In this document: positions 33,447 to 42,742 of the stretch, in pieces
How positions within the stretch are numbered: position 1 is the stretch's first letter
Layout: every line of letters starts with the position of its first letter
NCBI RefSeq assembly: GCF_024807145.1
Contig: NZ_JANUCA010000007.1
Location: 62,001-126,000 of the forward strand
Direction: 5' to 3'
Length of the DNA: 64,000 bases
Source of the DNA: Microbacterium sp. AK031
GTDB lineage: Bacteria; Actinomycetota; Actinomycetes; Actinomycetales; Microbacteriaceae
The notes under the pieces: generated by a model
Database searches by the model: none
What the model saw: the letters and a program-made list of their open reading frames with translations, nothing else
What the model was told of the DNA's origin: nothing
Program-made: the position numbers and the translations under genes

Positions 33447-34343
33447 ATGACCGACAAACGACGGCTGCGCACCCGATGGCTGGGTGCGCAGCCGATCGGC
33501 GGCCTCTTCGCGCTGCCGTACTTCGTGTTCGTGATCGCGATCTTCGCGTACCCCCTCGCGTTCGCGGTGTACATCGCGTTCCACGACTACTTCTTCACCG
33601 CGCCTGGTGTGGAAGTAGACCGTCCGTTCGTCGGCTTCGACAACTTCGCCACGGTGCTCACCGATCCACGGGTGCTCGACTCCTTCCGCAACACCCTGAT
33701 CTTCCTGGTCATCAACGTGCCGCTGACGGCAGTGCTCTCGCTCGTGCTCGCGGCCGCACTGAACACCGGCATCCGCTGGGTGGCCGCCTATCGCGTCGCG
33801 TTCTACGTGCCCTACCTGACGGCGAGCGTCTCGCTCGTCGGCGTCTGGATGCTGTTGTTCTCGGGCAACGGACTGATCAACACGATCCTCGGCCCACTCG
33901 CCCCCAACCCGTCCTGGCTCGTGAACAGCGCGCTGGCGATGCCGATGATCGCGCTCTACGTGACGTGGAAGCAACTGGGCTTCTACATCCTGCTGTATCT
34001 CGCCGCCCTCCAGAACGTGCCGAAGGAGCTCTACGAATCGGCGGAGACCGACGGCGCGGGCACCTTCAAACGCTTCCTGCACGTGACGGTTCCCGGAGTG
34101 CGCAACGCCACGATGCTCGTACTGATCCTGTCGATCATCACCGGCGCCAACCTGTTCACCGAGCCTTACCTGCTGACCAACGGCGGCGGTCCGGACGGAG
34201 CATCGTCCACACCCGTCCTGCTCATCTACCAGCTGGGCATCCAGCAGCAGAACCCCGACACAGCGGCCGCGATCGGCATGATCCTCGTGATCCTGGTCGG
34301 GATGCTGTCGCTGGCCGCCAACCGCGCGACGAGGGAGAGATGA
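33447..34343 (+). CDS. Carbohydrate ABC transporter permease (MalF-like)
   Basis: A 298-aa membrane protein with six predicted helices and the EAA-type loop 'PKELYESAETDGAGTFKRFL' near residue 192. First membrane subunit of the LacI-controlled importer; it overlaps the next permease by 4 bp. Confidence 0.93.
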   Translation: MTDKRRLRTRWLGAQPIGGLFALPYFVFVIAIFAYPLAFAVYIAFHDYFFTAPGVEVDRPFVGFDNFATVLTDPRVLDSFRNTLIFLVINVPLTAVLSLVLAAALNTGIRWVAAYRVAFYVPYLTASVSLVGVWMLLFSGNGLINTILGPLAPNPSWLVNSALAMPMIALYVTWKQLGFYILLYLAALQNVPKELYESAETDGAGTFKRFLHVTVPGVRNATMLVLILSIITGANLFTEPYLLTNGGGPDGASSTPVLLIYQLGIQQQNPDTAAAIGMILVILVGMLSLAANRATRER

Positions 34344-35182
34344 TGAAACGCACTCGCAAGGCTCCGCGGATCCTGAGCGTCATCCTGCTCACGATCGCGG
34401 CCATCGCCTTCGCCTTCCCGTTCTACTTCATGCTGGTCGGCGCGTTTCAGGAGAGCCCGACGAACTCTCCGGACGAGCTCTTCCCGACCGGCGGGTGGAC
34501 CGTCGACAACTTCGTCGCGATCGATTCGCGGATCGACCTGGCGGGCTCGCTGCTGAACTCGTTGATCTTCACAGCAGGAGTGCTGCTCGGCACTGTGGTG
34601 TTCGGCCTCTTGGCCGGATACGCGATCGCGCGGCTCGACTTCCGCGGCCGAGGAGTGATCTGGGTGCTGATGCTGCTCGTCCAGATGGTGCCGTTCCAGC
34701 TGCTGATGATCCCGCTGTACGTGCAGATCACCCGCAGCTACGGCCTGGGGGATTCGTACCTCGGAATGATCCTGCCGTTCCTCATCAACACCACGGCGGT
34801 GTTCATCTTCGTGCAGTTCTTCAAGGCGCTGCCGGTGGAGATCTTCGAGGCGGCGCGCATCGACGGTGCGGGAGAGATCCGTCTGCTGACGTCCGTGGCG
34901 ATTCCCCTCATCCGCCCCGTGCTGGTGACCGTGGTCCTCGTCACGTTCATCGGCCCGTGGAACGAGTTCCTCTGGCCCTTCCTCATCACGAAGGACGCGA
35001 CCCTGCAACCGCTCGCCGTCTCCTTGGCGAACTACATCTCCAACGTCGCGCAGTCCACTGCCAACCCGAACGGGGCGATCCTCGCCGGCGCAACGGCGCT
35101 CGCGTTCCCCGTCGTGATCCTGTTCATCGTCTTCCAGCGCTTCTTCAGAGCCACCGATCTCGGCGCAGCCGTCAAAGGTTGA
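34340..35182 (+). CDS. Carbohydrate ABC transporter permease (MalG-like)
   Basis: A 280-aa membrane protein with six helices, the EAA loop 'PVEIFEAARIDGAGEIRLL' near residue 167 and the family ending 'ATDLGAAVKG'. There are two consecutive ATG codons; the first (34340) overlaps the upstream stop. Partner of the preceding permease. Confidence 0.93.
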   Translation: MMKRTRKAPRILSVILLTIAAIAFAFPFYFMLVGAFQESPTNSPDELFPTGGWTVDNFVAIDSRIDLAGSLLNSLIFTAGVLLGTVVFGLLAGYAIARLDFRGRGVIWVLMLLVQMVPFQLLMIPLYVQITRSYGLGDSYLGMILPFLINTTAVFIFVQFFKALPVEIFEAARIDGAGEIRLLTSVAIPLIRPVLVTVVLVTFIGPWNEFLWPFLITKDATLQPLAVSLANYISNVAQSTANPNGAILAGATALAFPVVILFIVFQRFFRATDLGAAVKG

Positions 35183-35212
35183 TCAAACGCCGGCTAGCCA
35201 GAAAGGGCATCC

Positions 35213-36187
35213 ATGTTCACCGGAGCCACGTTCCCCCTCGGCCCCTTCACCCCGTTCGAGGGCAACCCCATCCTGCGACCCCGCGGCGACAGCTGGGAAT
35301 CGGCCAACCTCTACAACCCGGCTGCGCTCGTCGACGGCGACGAGGTCGTGCTGCTCTACCGTGCGCACGCCGACGACATCGTCTCGCACATCGGTATGGC
35401 CCGGTCGCGCGACGGCGTGAACTTCACGCGTGAGGATGCACCTATCCTCTCCCCGTCCGAGGACTACGAGCGCTTCGGATGCGAGGATCCTCGGATCGCG
35501 CTGATCGACGGCACCTACTACCTCACTTACACCGGATGGGACCGCCACAGCGCGCAGCTGTGCCTCGCGACCTCACCGGATCTGCGCACCTGGACCAAGC
35601 ACGGGCCCCTGTTCGAGGACTTCGACACGTTCAAGACGATGGATCCGCGAGGCTTCAATTGGTCGAAAGCCGGCGTGATCGTCCCGGTGCAGATGCACGG
35701 CAAGTGGTGGATGTACTTCGGCGAGGGGGCGATCTACTGGGCGACCAGCGACGACCTGATCCACTGGACGCCGGGCACAGCCGACACCGATCCGATGTAC
35801 TCCCCGACTCCCGGCACGTGGGATGAGGCGCTCGTCGAGATCGGCACCTCGCCCGTGCTGGCCGACAACGGCCTGCTGGTCTTCCTCACCAACGGTGCGA
35901 CGCGTGTGGTCAACGACGACGGTTCAGTCGACGTCGATTACCGGTGCGGCCAGATCGCAATCGACCCGGACGAGCCGACGAGGGTCATCGCCCGTCTGCA
36001 GGAGCCCTGGCTTCGCCCGCAGACGTTCGAGGACACCAACGGTCTCGTCTCGAACGTGACGTTCGTCGAGGGACTGGTGAAGTTCCAGGAGAAGTGGTTC
36101 GCGTACTACGGCCAGTCCGACACGACCCTGGCCGTCGCCATCCACGACCCGGCTCAGCCGTGGGGGCGCTCATTGCGCACCGCGTGA
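35213..36187 (+). CDS. Glycoside hydrolase family 130 protein (mannoside phosphorylase type)
   Basis: A 324-aa five-bladed propeller of family GH130. Characteristic pieces are 'NLYNPAALVDGDEVVLLYRA' (residues about 34-53), 'CEDPRIALIDGTYYLTYTGW' with the catalytic Asp in 'EDPR' (near 86), and 'FNWSKAGVIVP'. GH130 enzymes phosphorolyse beta-1,4-mannosyl-glucose or -N-acetylglucosamine, or hydrolyse beta-1,2-mannosides. It has no signal peptide, so it acts on sugar imported by the transporter encoded upstream. Last gene of the LacI operon, 30 bp after the permease. Confidence 0.9.
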   Translation: MFTGATFPLGPFTPFEGNPILRPRGDSWESANLYNPAALVDGDEVVLLYRAHADDIVSHIGMARSRDGVNFTREDAPILSPSEDYERFGCEDPRIALIDGTYYLTYTGWDRHSAQLCLATSPDLRTWTKHGPLFEDFDTFKTMDPRGFNWSKAGVIVPVQMHGKWWMYFGEGAIYWATSDDLIHWTPGTADTDPMYSPTPGTWDEALVEIGTSPVLADNGLLVFLTNGATRVVNDDGSVDVDYRCGQIAIDPDEPTRVIARLQEPWLRPQTFEDTNGLVSNVTFVEGLVKFQEKWFAYYGQSDTTLAVAIHDPAQPWGRSLRTA

Positions 36188-36196
36188 GGCGGATGG

Positions 36197-36742
36197 TCAG
36201 GCGGTCGAGGCCTCTTCGCGCTTCGGCAGCACCCATCCCGCTCGGGGGAAGTGGCAGGTGTACCCGTTCGGGTAGGTGATCAGGTAGTCCTGGTGCTCAG
36301 GTTCGGCCTCCCAGAAGGGGCCTTCCGGCTCGATCGTCGTGACCGCCTTGGCCGGCCACAGGCCGGACGCGTCGACGTCGGCGATGGTGTCACGAGCGAT
36401 CTGCTCCTGCTCGGGGCTCAGCGGGAAGATCGCCGAACGGTAGCTCGTTCCGATGTCGTTGCCCTGGCGGTTCAGCGTCGAGGGGTCGTGGATCTGGAAG
36501 AAGAACGCCAGGATGTCACGATACGTCGTCTTAGTGGGGTCGAACACGACCTCCAGCGCTTCAGCGTGACCGGGGTGGTTACGGTAGGTCGCGTTGGCGT
36601 TCTCGCCGCCGGTGTAGCCGACCCTGGTGTCGAGCACGCCGGGCTGGCGACGGACGAGGTCTTCCATGCCCCAGAAACATCCGCCGGCGAGGATGGCCGT
36701 CTCAGTGCCGGGGGTGCGGGTGATGGTTCCATTGTCAGTCAT
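36197..36742 (-). CDS. msrA: Peptide-methionine (S)-S-oxide reductase
   Basis: A 181-aa repair enzyme that reduces methionine-S-sulfoxide in proteins. The active-site motif GCFWGMED (Cys near residue 22) is typical; '[24 protein letters not shown]' completes the family pattern. One further Cys (TCHFP, near 163) may resolve the disulfide. The ATG follows AGAGGAGAAG. It is convergent with the GH130 gene across 9 bp with no terminator visible. Confidence 0.96.
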   Translation of the reverse strand: MTDNGTITRTPGTETAILAGGCFWGMEDLVRRQPGVLDTRVGYTGGENANATYRNHPGHAEALEVVFDPTKTTYRDILAFFFQIHDPSTLNRQGNDIGTSYRSAIFPLSPEQEQIARDTIADVDASGLWPAKAVTTIEPEGPFWEAEPEHQDYLITYPNGYTCHFPRAGWVLPKREEASTA

Positions 36743-36889
36743 AGTGCTTCTCCTCTGTCAGGGATAAGAACAGTCTCGCCCTTGACGGCATTCCACACGA
36801 CATCGACGTCGCGAGGAGACGGCTTCGCGGCATCCGATTTCACTCGGTGCCAGTAATGTTGCTTTCCTGCCACTCACACAGGGGGACGC

Positions 36890-37807
36890 ATGTCGGTTGG
36901 TCTGCTCGCGGTCGTCGATGACATTCTGAGCGCCGCGTTGAAGGCGTCTGCGAAGTCGGCGGGAGTGGTGATCGACGATGCCGCTGTCACTCCTCAGTAC
37001 GTGCAGGGCATCTCGCCGGCACGCGAACTGCCGGTGGTCTGGAAGATCACGCTCGGCTCACTCGCCAACAAGTTCCTGATCATCATCCCGATCGCGCTGC
37101 TGCTGACCGCGTTCGCGCCGTGGGTGCTGCCGTTCCTCCTCATCATCGGCGGCACGTACCTCTGTTTCGAGGGCGCGGAGAAGGTGCTGGAGTGGTTCGG
37201 GTTCCATCACGGTCACGCCGACGAGGGCGCGCGCAACGAGAACAAGCTCGTCTGGGGTGCCATCCGCACCGACCTCATCCTGTCGACCGAGATCATGCTC
37301 ATCTCGCTCGCGAATCTCGAGGCCGGGCTCAGCATCTGGATGACGCTCGCGATCCTCGCCGTCATCGCGCTGATGATGACCGTCATCGTGTACGGCGCGG
37401 TCGCACTTCTCGTCAAGATCGATGACATCGGTCTGAAGATGGCGAAGAATCCCTCGCGTCGCGTGCGTCATACCGGCACCCGGATCGTGCGATCGATGCC
37501 GGCGGTGTTCCGCGTCATCAGCGTCGTCGGAACCGTCGCCATGCTCTGGGTCGGTGGGCACCTGCTGCTCGCGAACCTAGGCGAGGTGGGACTGGTCTTC
37601 TTCAGCGACGTGCTGCACGGCATCCACGACTTCCTCGCGCCCGCCGGCGCGGTGATCGCGTGGATCGGCGAGACGTTCGTCTCGGCCGTGGCAGGGCTCG
37701 TCGTGGGACTTGTGATCGTCGGAGCGGTGCTGCTGATCGGACGGGTGCTGGGCAAGGAGCCGAGCTTCCACGAGGGCGAGGAATCGCCGGCGACGGTGTC
37801 GGCGTAG
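36890..37807 (+). CDS. DUF808 family membrane protein
   Basis: A 305-aa inner-membrane protein of the DUF808 (YedI-like) family, with about seven hydrophobic segments. The N-terminal 'LLAVVDDILSAALKASAKSAGVVIDDAAVTPQYV' region, cytoplasmic in character, and the 'RTDLILSTEIMLISLANLE' motif are typical. The function is unknown. Possible -10: TAATGT at 36853-36858. It ends 3 bp before the stop of the convergent methyltransferase gene. Confidence 0.9.
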   Translation: MSVGLLAVVDDILSAALKASAKSAGVVIDDAAVTPQYVQGISPARELPVVWKITLGSLANKFLIIIPIALLLTAFAPWVLPFLLIIGGTYLCFEGAEKVLEWFGFHHGHADEGARNENKLVWGAIRTDLILSTEIMLISLANLEAGLSIWMTLAILAVIALMMTVIVYGAVALLVKIDDIGLKMAKNPSRRVRHTGTRIVRSMPAVFRVISVVGTVAMLWVGGHLLLANLGEVGLVFFSDVLHGIHDFLAPAGAVIAWIGETFVSAVAGLVVGLVIVGAVLLIGRVLGKEPSFHEGEESPATVSA

Positions 37808-37810
37808 AGT

Positions 37811-38413
37811 TCAGTCTCCCTCGCCATCCTCAAGAGGAACGAAACTGTAGATCCCGGCATCCTCTCGCCTGTGCGCGACGCCGTCGCGCATATCGACGAC
37901 GGTCATCAGGCCCGCGACCGGCACGACCATGCACCCGCCCTCTGCGAGCTGCGCTTCCAGGCGCACCGGTATGCTCGTCGCCTGCGCGGACACCAGGATC
38001 CGATCGAACGGCGCCTCCTCAGGCAGACCCAGAACGCCGGGGATGGCTTCCCGGATCTCGGCGCGAGCCCTTGTCTCTGCGAGTCGCTCGCGCCCGTAGC
38101 TCACCAGTTGAGGGACCAGTTCGACGCCGATGACGGTGCCTTCCTCTCCGGCCAGAGTGCTCAGAATGGCGGTCGTCCATCCTGAACCGCTTCCCACATC
38201 GAGCACGCGGTCGCCCGGTTGAACATCGAGCAGGGCCAGCATCCTGGCAACCGTCGACGGTTGCGAGTTCGTCGCGTTCCAGCCGATCATCACCGGGTGG
38301 TCGGCGTCCGCCAGATGGCGCACATCGGGAGGCAGGAAGTTCTCCCGCGAGTTCGCCGACATCGCGGCTCGCACGCGGGCACGCGTGGTGGGATCCACCC
38401 CGATTCCGGCCAT
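37811..38413 (-). CDS. Protein-L-isoaspartate O-methyltransferase family protein
   Basis: A 200-aa SAM-dependent methyltransferase. The SAM loop is 'VLDVGSGSGWTTAIL' (near residue 72), preceded by 'NSQPSTVARMLALL', as in PCMT enzymes that repair isoaspartyl residues. The ATG at 38413 (MAGIGVDPTTRARVRAAM) is used because family homology starts there; an ATG at 38479 is possible. It converges with the DUF808 gene. Confidence 0.88.
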   Translation of the reverse strand: MAGIGVDPTTRARVRAAMSANSRENFLPPDVRHLADADHPVMIGWNATNSQPSTVARMLALLDVQPGDRVLDVGSGSGWTTAILSTLAGEEGTVIGVELVPQLVSYGRERLAETRARAEIREAIPGVLGLPEEAPFDRILVSAQATSIPVRLEAQLAEGGCMVVPVAGLMTVVDMRDGVAHRREDAGIYSFVPLEDGEGD

Positions 38414-38562
38414 GCTCCGACGGTACGCCGGAGGATGCTGGAGCACCAGATTGCGTCCCCGCTCTTCCTCCACAGGCATGTGGTCTCGCGTGGTTGTGCA
38501 CAGGTTGTGAATAGCCTCTGATCGGGGGTTTGAATGTCGGTGGCCCCGGGTTGAATGGGGGT

Positions 38563-40142
38563 ATGGGATCACTGGCGCAGGAGTTGGAGGACGTCGATCG
38601 GTTGTTGGCCGAGGCGATGGGCTCCGCTGACATCGCGCGTGCGGATGAGAGTGTTCTGCTGGATGTGGTCCGGGTGTTGGGGTCGGTGCAGCGGCGCCTG
38701 GATGGGGCGGTCGTAGCGGTCATGGAGCGGATCGTGGAGCGGGATCAGTGCGAGCGTGACGGCAGGTTGTCGACGCGCGCGGGATGCCGGGACGCCGCCG
38801 AGCTGCTGCGGCGCACGCTCCTCGCGGACGGACCTGCCTCCCGCCGGTATGTGACGGCGGCAGGGGCGATGCACCGCGAGGTCGACATCACCTCGGGAGC
38901 GCCGCTGCCGGGGAAGTTCCCGGAACTTGCGGCAGCGCTGGCGGACGGGTGTTGTCCGTGGGCGGGTTCCTGGCATGTACGGTCCCGCTGATGAAAGCAG
39001 CACGGATCGGTGTCACCGATCGTCTGGCGGCGGATGCGGTGCTGGCACGGTTCGCGGCCGGACGGCCGCTGGACGGCTCGGTCTCTGCGGAAGTAGCCCC
39101 GGCGCCGACAACGGACGAACTCGCGGCGTTGGCGGCGCATATCATGGCGCGGTTGGATCCGGACGGGGCGGAGACGTCGGATCGGGCGGGCAAGCGCAGA
39201 CGGCATTTCACGATCGGGAAGCTGCGGGACGGGTCCGTGCCGGTGCGAGGGGAGCTGCTGCCGGAGGTGGCGGCGCAGTTGCAGAAGCTCATCGACAGCC
39301 TGTTGAACCCCAAGGCCGAAGACAACGGCAGCGGGAGTACGGTGCGGTTCCGGCCCTCCGACGACACCGGCGACGGCGAACGCAGCTCCGAGTACGGTGC
39401 CGAGGAGGTATCAGACCGAGCGGACGGGCTCGAACCCCACAAAGCCAAAGCACCTCCGGCACAGGCGGCAGACTTGCGCACGCACGCACAGAAACGGCAC
39501 GACGCGTTCGCGACCGTGCTCATGGTCGCCGCGGCATCTGGCGGCATGCCCACATTGGGTGGTGCGGCGCCGACACTGGTGGTCTCGGTCACCGCGGAAG
39601 ACTTCGCCAACAGGACCGGGCGGGCGAGAGTCGAAGGTGCCGGGTATGACGTGCCGGTCGGGGCGGCCGATCACGCCGGGTGTGCGGGAGGGGTTCATCG
39701 GGTGCTGTTCGATCAGAAGGGCGCGATCGTCGCGATCGGCACCACTGCACGGCTGTTCAACGCGACCCAGCGGCGGGCGATCGTGCTCAGAGACCGCGAA
39801 TGCCTCATCCCTGGGTGCAGTGTGCCCGCGGAATGGTGCGAGATCCACCGCGTCACCGAGCACGCCCGCGGCGGGCCGACCCATACCAGCAACGGGGTGC
39901 CGTTGTGCTGGCACCACCACCGCACCCTCGACGAAGGCATCTGGCACATCCGGATGCGCGACGGGCTCCCCGAGATCCGAGGTCCCCGATGGTGGGACCC
40001 CTACGCAAATGGCGATCCCCTCACCACGACTACCGAGCCATCGACCACGCCCTCGACACCGAACATGAGCGAGAACGCGCACGAAAACCCGCGTGGAACA
40101 CCTGGTGATGGCGCGCTGTTGATCCTGAAATGCCGCAACTGA
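38563..40142 (+). pseudogene. HNH endonuclease / DUF222 protein with frameshift
   Basis: A DUF222-HNH protein as found in many copies in actinobacteria. The N-terminal part (38563 to about 38949) begins MGSLAQELEDVDRLL and reads to 'LAAALADG'. It then leaves the frame at a GGG run (38947-38949); adding one G restores 'GVLSVGGFLACTVPLMKAAR' in the +2 frame, which runs to 40142. The HNH motif is intact ('CLIPGCSVPAEWCEIHRV', 'NGVPLCWHHHRTLDEG'). The C-terminus is also doubtful: near 39995 another frame gives a plausible ending (RKWRSPHHDYRAIDHAL...) with a stop at 40108. It is either a decayed gene or a sequencing error in a G run. Confidence 0.75.
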
Positions 40143-40861
40143 ACGACATCGAAGTCATCGTGTTCGACGTGCTGGGAACCCTTGTCGACGAGCCGGAGGG
40201 CCAGCGATCAGCGATCCGCGAAGCATTTCCTCAAGCTGACCCCCGCCAGGTGCAATCTCTGACGGAGAGTTGGCAACGCTACGTCAGAGATCAGCAGGCC
40301 GAGATCGCCGAAGGTCGCCGCGCGTACGTCGATTCGGAAATGCTCGACGCGGAGGCCGCGACAGCCGTGTTCGACGAGGCTGCAGGTCTCGGACTTCCCG
40401 CAGCACACGATGGCGCTGCCGATCTGGCGGATCCAGCGCCCGACCCCGGAGCCCGCCTCGCAACCGCGAGCAGGCGCCTACCGCCCTGGCCGGATTCCGT
40501 CGCCGAACTCGAACGCATCGCCGCGCGCCTCCCCGTACTCGCGCTCTCCAACGCGGGTCCGACGACGCTCCTTCACCTCTCCGCGCACACCGGCCTGCGT
40601 TGGCATCAAGCCGTGACCGCCCACTCGATGTCTGCGTACAAGCCGGCGCCGTCGCTCTACCGGCGAGCAGTGCGGGTCGCCGACCGCCCACCCGAACGAA
40701 TACTCATGGTCGCCGCGCACGCGTGGGATCTGCGCGCAGCGCAGAATGCCGGCATGCGCACCTGCTACGTCGACCGACCGGTGGGCGACCCACAAACGGC
40801 ATCCGACCACTTCGACATGACCGTCGCCGGGCTGAACGAGATCCTCCCTGGCCTCGGGTAA
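40130..40861 (+). CDS. HAD-family hydrolase (haloacid dehalogenase type II-like)
   Basis: A 243-aa HAD hydrolase. Motif I is 'VFDVLGTLVDE' (nucleophile Asp near residue 13), motif II 'LALSNAGPTTL' (Ser near 142), motif III Lys in 'YKPAPSLYRRA' and a weak motif IV ('HAWDLRAAQNAG'). The pattern is closest to L-2-haloacid dehalogenases, but the substrate is open. The start overlaps the HNH reading frame by 13 bp; if that gene ends at 40108 there is no overlap. Confidence 0.88.
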   Translation: MPQLNDIEVIVFDVLGTLVDEPEGQRSAIREAFPQADPRQVQSLTESWQRYVRDQQAEIAEGRRAYVDSEMLDAEAATAVFDEAAGLGLPAAHDGAADLADPAPDPGARLATASRRLPPWPDSVAELERIAARLPVLALSNAGPTTLLHLSAHTGLRWHQAVTAHSMSAYKPAPSLYRRAVRVADRPPERILMVAAHAWDLRAAQNAGMRTCYVDRPVGDPQTASDHFDMTVAGLNEILPGLG

Positions 40862-40881
40862 TGTTCCGGATGAACACGCAC

Positions 40882-41004
40882 GTGCTCCGGGGTCGGTGAA
40901 ATTCCGAACCGGCGGTCATAGTCCGCGACCCGCGGCTCCTCGGAGCTTCGGTTGAACCGGTGGAACTCCGGTACCGACAGTCAAAGTCTGGATGGGAGAA
41001 GCAC
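40882..41004 (+). ncRNA. FMN riboswitch (RFN element)
   Basis: The conserved RFN core is plain: GGTCGGTGAAATTCCGAACC (40891-40910), GGCGGT, AGTCCGCGACCC, GGTTGAACCGGTGGAA, CCGGTACCGACAGTCAAAG and TGGATGGGAGAAGCAC. The closing stem P1 pairs GTGCT (40882-40886) with AGCAC (41000-41004). It binds FMN and controls the riboflavin transporter gene downstream. No intrinsic terminator follows; a hairpin over the ribosome site suggests control at translation. Confidence 0.95.
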
Positions 41005-41045
41005 AGCTGACTGGCACGCCCGAACGCGTGTGAGCGACCAGCATC

Positions 41046-41074
41046 CTCCTCGGCAGCATCGATGCCGAATGGAG
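41046..41074 (+). promoter_or_regulatory. Hairpin that can hide the ribM ribosome site
   Basis: CTCC (41046-41049) can pair with GGAG (41071-41074), the Shine-Dalgarno sequence of ribM, stacked on CGGCA (41051-41055) with TGCCG (41063-41067) around a 7-nt loop. It is a likely expression platform of the FMN riboswitch; this is inferred from pairing by eye. Confidence 0.55.
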
Positions 41075-41078
41075 AACG

Positions 41079-41795
41079 ATGGAAATCCTGCGCTGGCTGG
41101 TCGACGCCTTCAACTCGCAATGGGCGCTGCCCGGCGGGCAGAGCCTGCTCATCCGCGAAGTCGTCGGTAACGTCTTCGGCCTCGCCAGCGCACTCGGTGG
41201 CATGCGTCGCAAAGTCTGGGCATGGCCCGTCGGCATCGTCGGCAACCTTCTGCTGCTGACGGTGTTCCTCGGATCCATCCTCAACCCCGACCATTCGCTG
41301 CCGAACCTGCTCGGCCAGGCCGGCCGCCAGGTCATGTTCATCGCCGTCGCGATCTACGGCTGGATCCGCTGGCGCCAGGCGAAAGCAGACGGCGGGCAGC
41401 TGACACCCCGCTGGGCGCCGAACAGCGCGCGTGTCGGCCTCGTGCTCGCGCTGGTCCTCGGCACGATCGCCCTGACTCCACTTTTCCGCGTGCTCGGCTC
41501 CTACGAGCCGGTCTGGGCGGATGCCTGGACCTTCGTCGGCTCATTGCTCGCGACCTACGGAATGGCGAAGGGCTGGACCGAATTCTGGCTGATCTGGATC
41601 GCCGTCGATGTCGTCGGTGTGCCCCTGCTGTTCAGCTCCGGCTACTACGCGACCGGTTTCATGTACGTCTTCTACGGCGTCTTCACCGCCATCGGTTTCG
41701 TGGTCTGGTGGCGGGCGCACGCGAACGCGAAACCGAAGATCGAAACGATCATGCCGGATCCACGAGTGGTGAAGACCAGCGAGAATGGTAGGTGA
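41079..41795 (+). CDS. ribM: Riboflavin transporter, PnuC family
   Basis: A 238-aa membrane protein of the PnuC/RibM (PnuX) type with seven to eight hydrophobic helices. The motifs 'VVGNVFGLASALGGMRRKVWAWPVGIVGN' and 'WLIWIAVDVVGVPLLF' match the fold in which Trp and Asn residues form the vitamin site. Its FMN riboswitch identifies riboflavin as the substrate. The stop overlaps the next gene's start (TGATG). Confidence 0.93.
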   Translation: MEILRWLVDAFNSQWALPGGQSLLIREVVGNVFGLASALGGMRRKVWAWPVGIVGNLLLLTVFLGSILNPDHSLPNLLGQAGRQVMFIAVAIYGWIRWRQAKADGGQLTPRWAPNSARVGLVLALVLGTIALTPLFRVLGSYEPVWADAWTFVGSLLATYGMAKGWTEFWLIWIAVDVVGVPLLFSSGYYATGFMYVFYGVFTAIGFVVWWRAHANAKPKIETIMPDPRVVKTSENGR

Positions 41796-42706
41796 TGTTC
41801 GACAGCCCGCTCTCCGCCTCCGCGTACGACGTGCTCGGCGTCGACCCCACTGCCACTGAAGAAGAGCTGCGGCGTGCGTTCCGGCTGAGACTGCGTCAGA
41901 CGCATCCGGATGCCGGTGGCGACGCCGCCGCGTTCATCCAGGTGCAGCGCGCCTGGGACCTGGTCGGCACTGCGGAGGCGCGTACGGACTACGACCGCGG
42001 CCATGGCTTCACCGACGAGGTGAGCTGGAACGGGTGGCAGGCGCCTCCCGCTCAAACCGACACCCGCCCGAAGGCGCGCTCCTACGGACACCCCGGTGGG
42101 TGGCGCCGCGAACGCTACCTGTCGCTGATCCGGGAATGGGCCGGTCACGGGGTCGAAGTGCCCGACCCCTACGACCCGGCACTCGTGCGATCCGCACCGC
42201 ACGAACTGCGACGCATGCTCGCAGACGCCCTCGCCGAAGAGGAGACGGCGCGCACCGTCTCAGACCTCGGCATGGGCTTCACCGTGTGGCACGACGTCGC
42301 CACCGGCCGGGATGCCGACGACAAGCTCGACCATGTCATCCTCAGCCCGTCCGGCCTTTACGGCATGCTGTCAGAGGATTTCGGTGAGATCGTGCGATTC
42401 CGCCGAGGCGAGATCATCGGCAGGGCCGTCGAAGGCGCGCCCGTCGCCCGGCTCCTTGCCCGCATGCGCGTGGTCGCCCGTTCGGCCCGCGTGCGCTTCG
42501 GCGGCGCCATCGTCGTGCTGCCCGATGACGACCTCGACCAGGCGATCACGCCGCTGGGGAAGGTGCGCGGCGTCCCGGTGGTCGTCGTGCGCCGCAGCAC
42601 TCTGCGCACCGTGCTGCGCCAGGGCGTGCCTGGCGCGCGCGACATCGGCGGCAACGAGCTGTTCGATGTGCGCACGCGCCTGCAGCACGCCGTGCGATTC
42701 GTCTGA
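41795..42706 (+). CDS. J-domain protein with C-terminal nuclease-like domain
   Basis: A 303-aa protein. Residues of about 9-65 are a DnaJ domain with the HPD tripeptide ('LRQTHPDAGGDAA', near 33). The middle is Trp/Arg-rich. The C-terminal part (about 165-290: 'DHVILSPSGLYGMLSEDFGE', 'GVPVVVVRRSTLRTVL') resembles the NERD nuclease-related fold, but the catalytic residues are not obvious. It may recruit a DnaK to a target. It is coupled to ribM through TGATG; a GTG 3 bp upstream is an alternative start. Confidence 0.75.
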   Translation: MFDSPLSASAYDVLGVDPTATEEELRRAFRLRLRQTHPDAGGDAAAFIQVQRAWDLVGTAEARTDYDRGHGFTDEVSWNGWQAPPAQTDTRPKARSYGHPGGWRRERYLSLIREWAGHGVEVPDPYDPALVRSAPHELRRMLADALAEEETARTVSDLGMGFTVWHDVATGRDADDKLDHVILSPSGLYGMLSEDFGEIVRFRRGEIIGRAVEGAPVARLLARMRVVARSARVRFGGAIVVLPDDDLDQAITPLGKVRGVPVVVVRRSTLRTVLRQGVPGARDIGGNELFDVRTRLQHAVRFV

Positions 42707-42742
42707 ACGCGGGGACCACACCCACGACGTTCAAGTCTTGCC

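Noticed and set aside
40882-41004. Considered a terminator-type riboswitch
   Set aside because: No stable hairpin followed by a U run lies between the aptamer and ribM.
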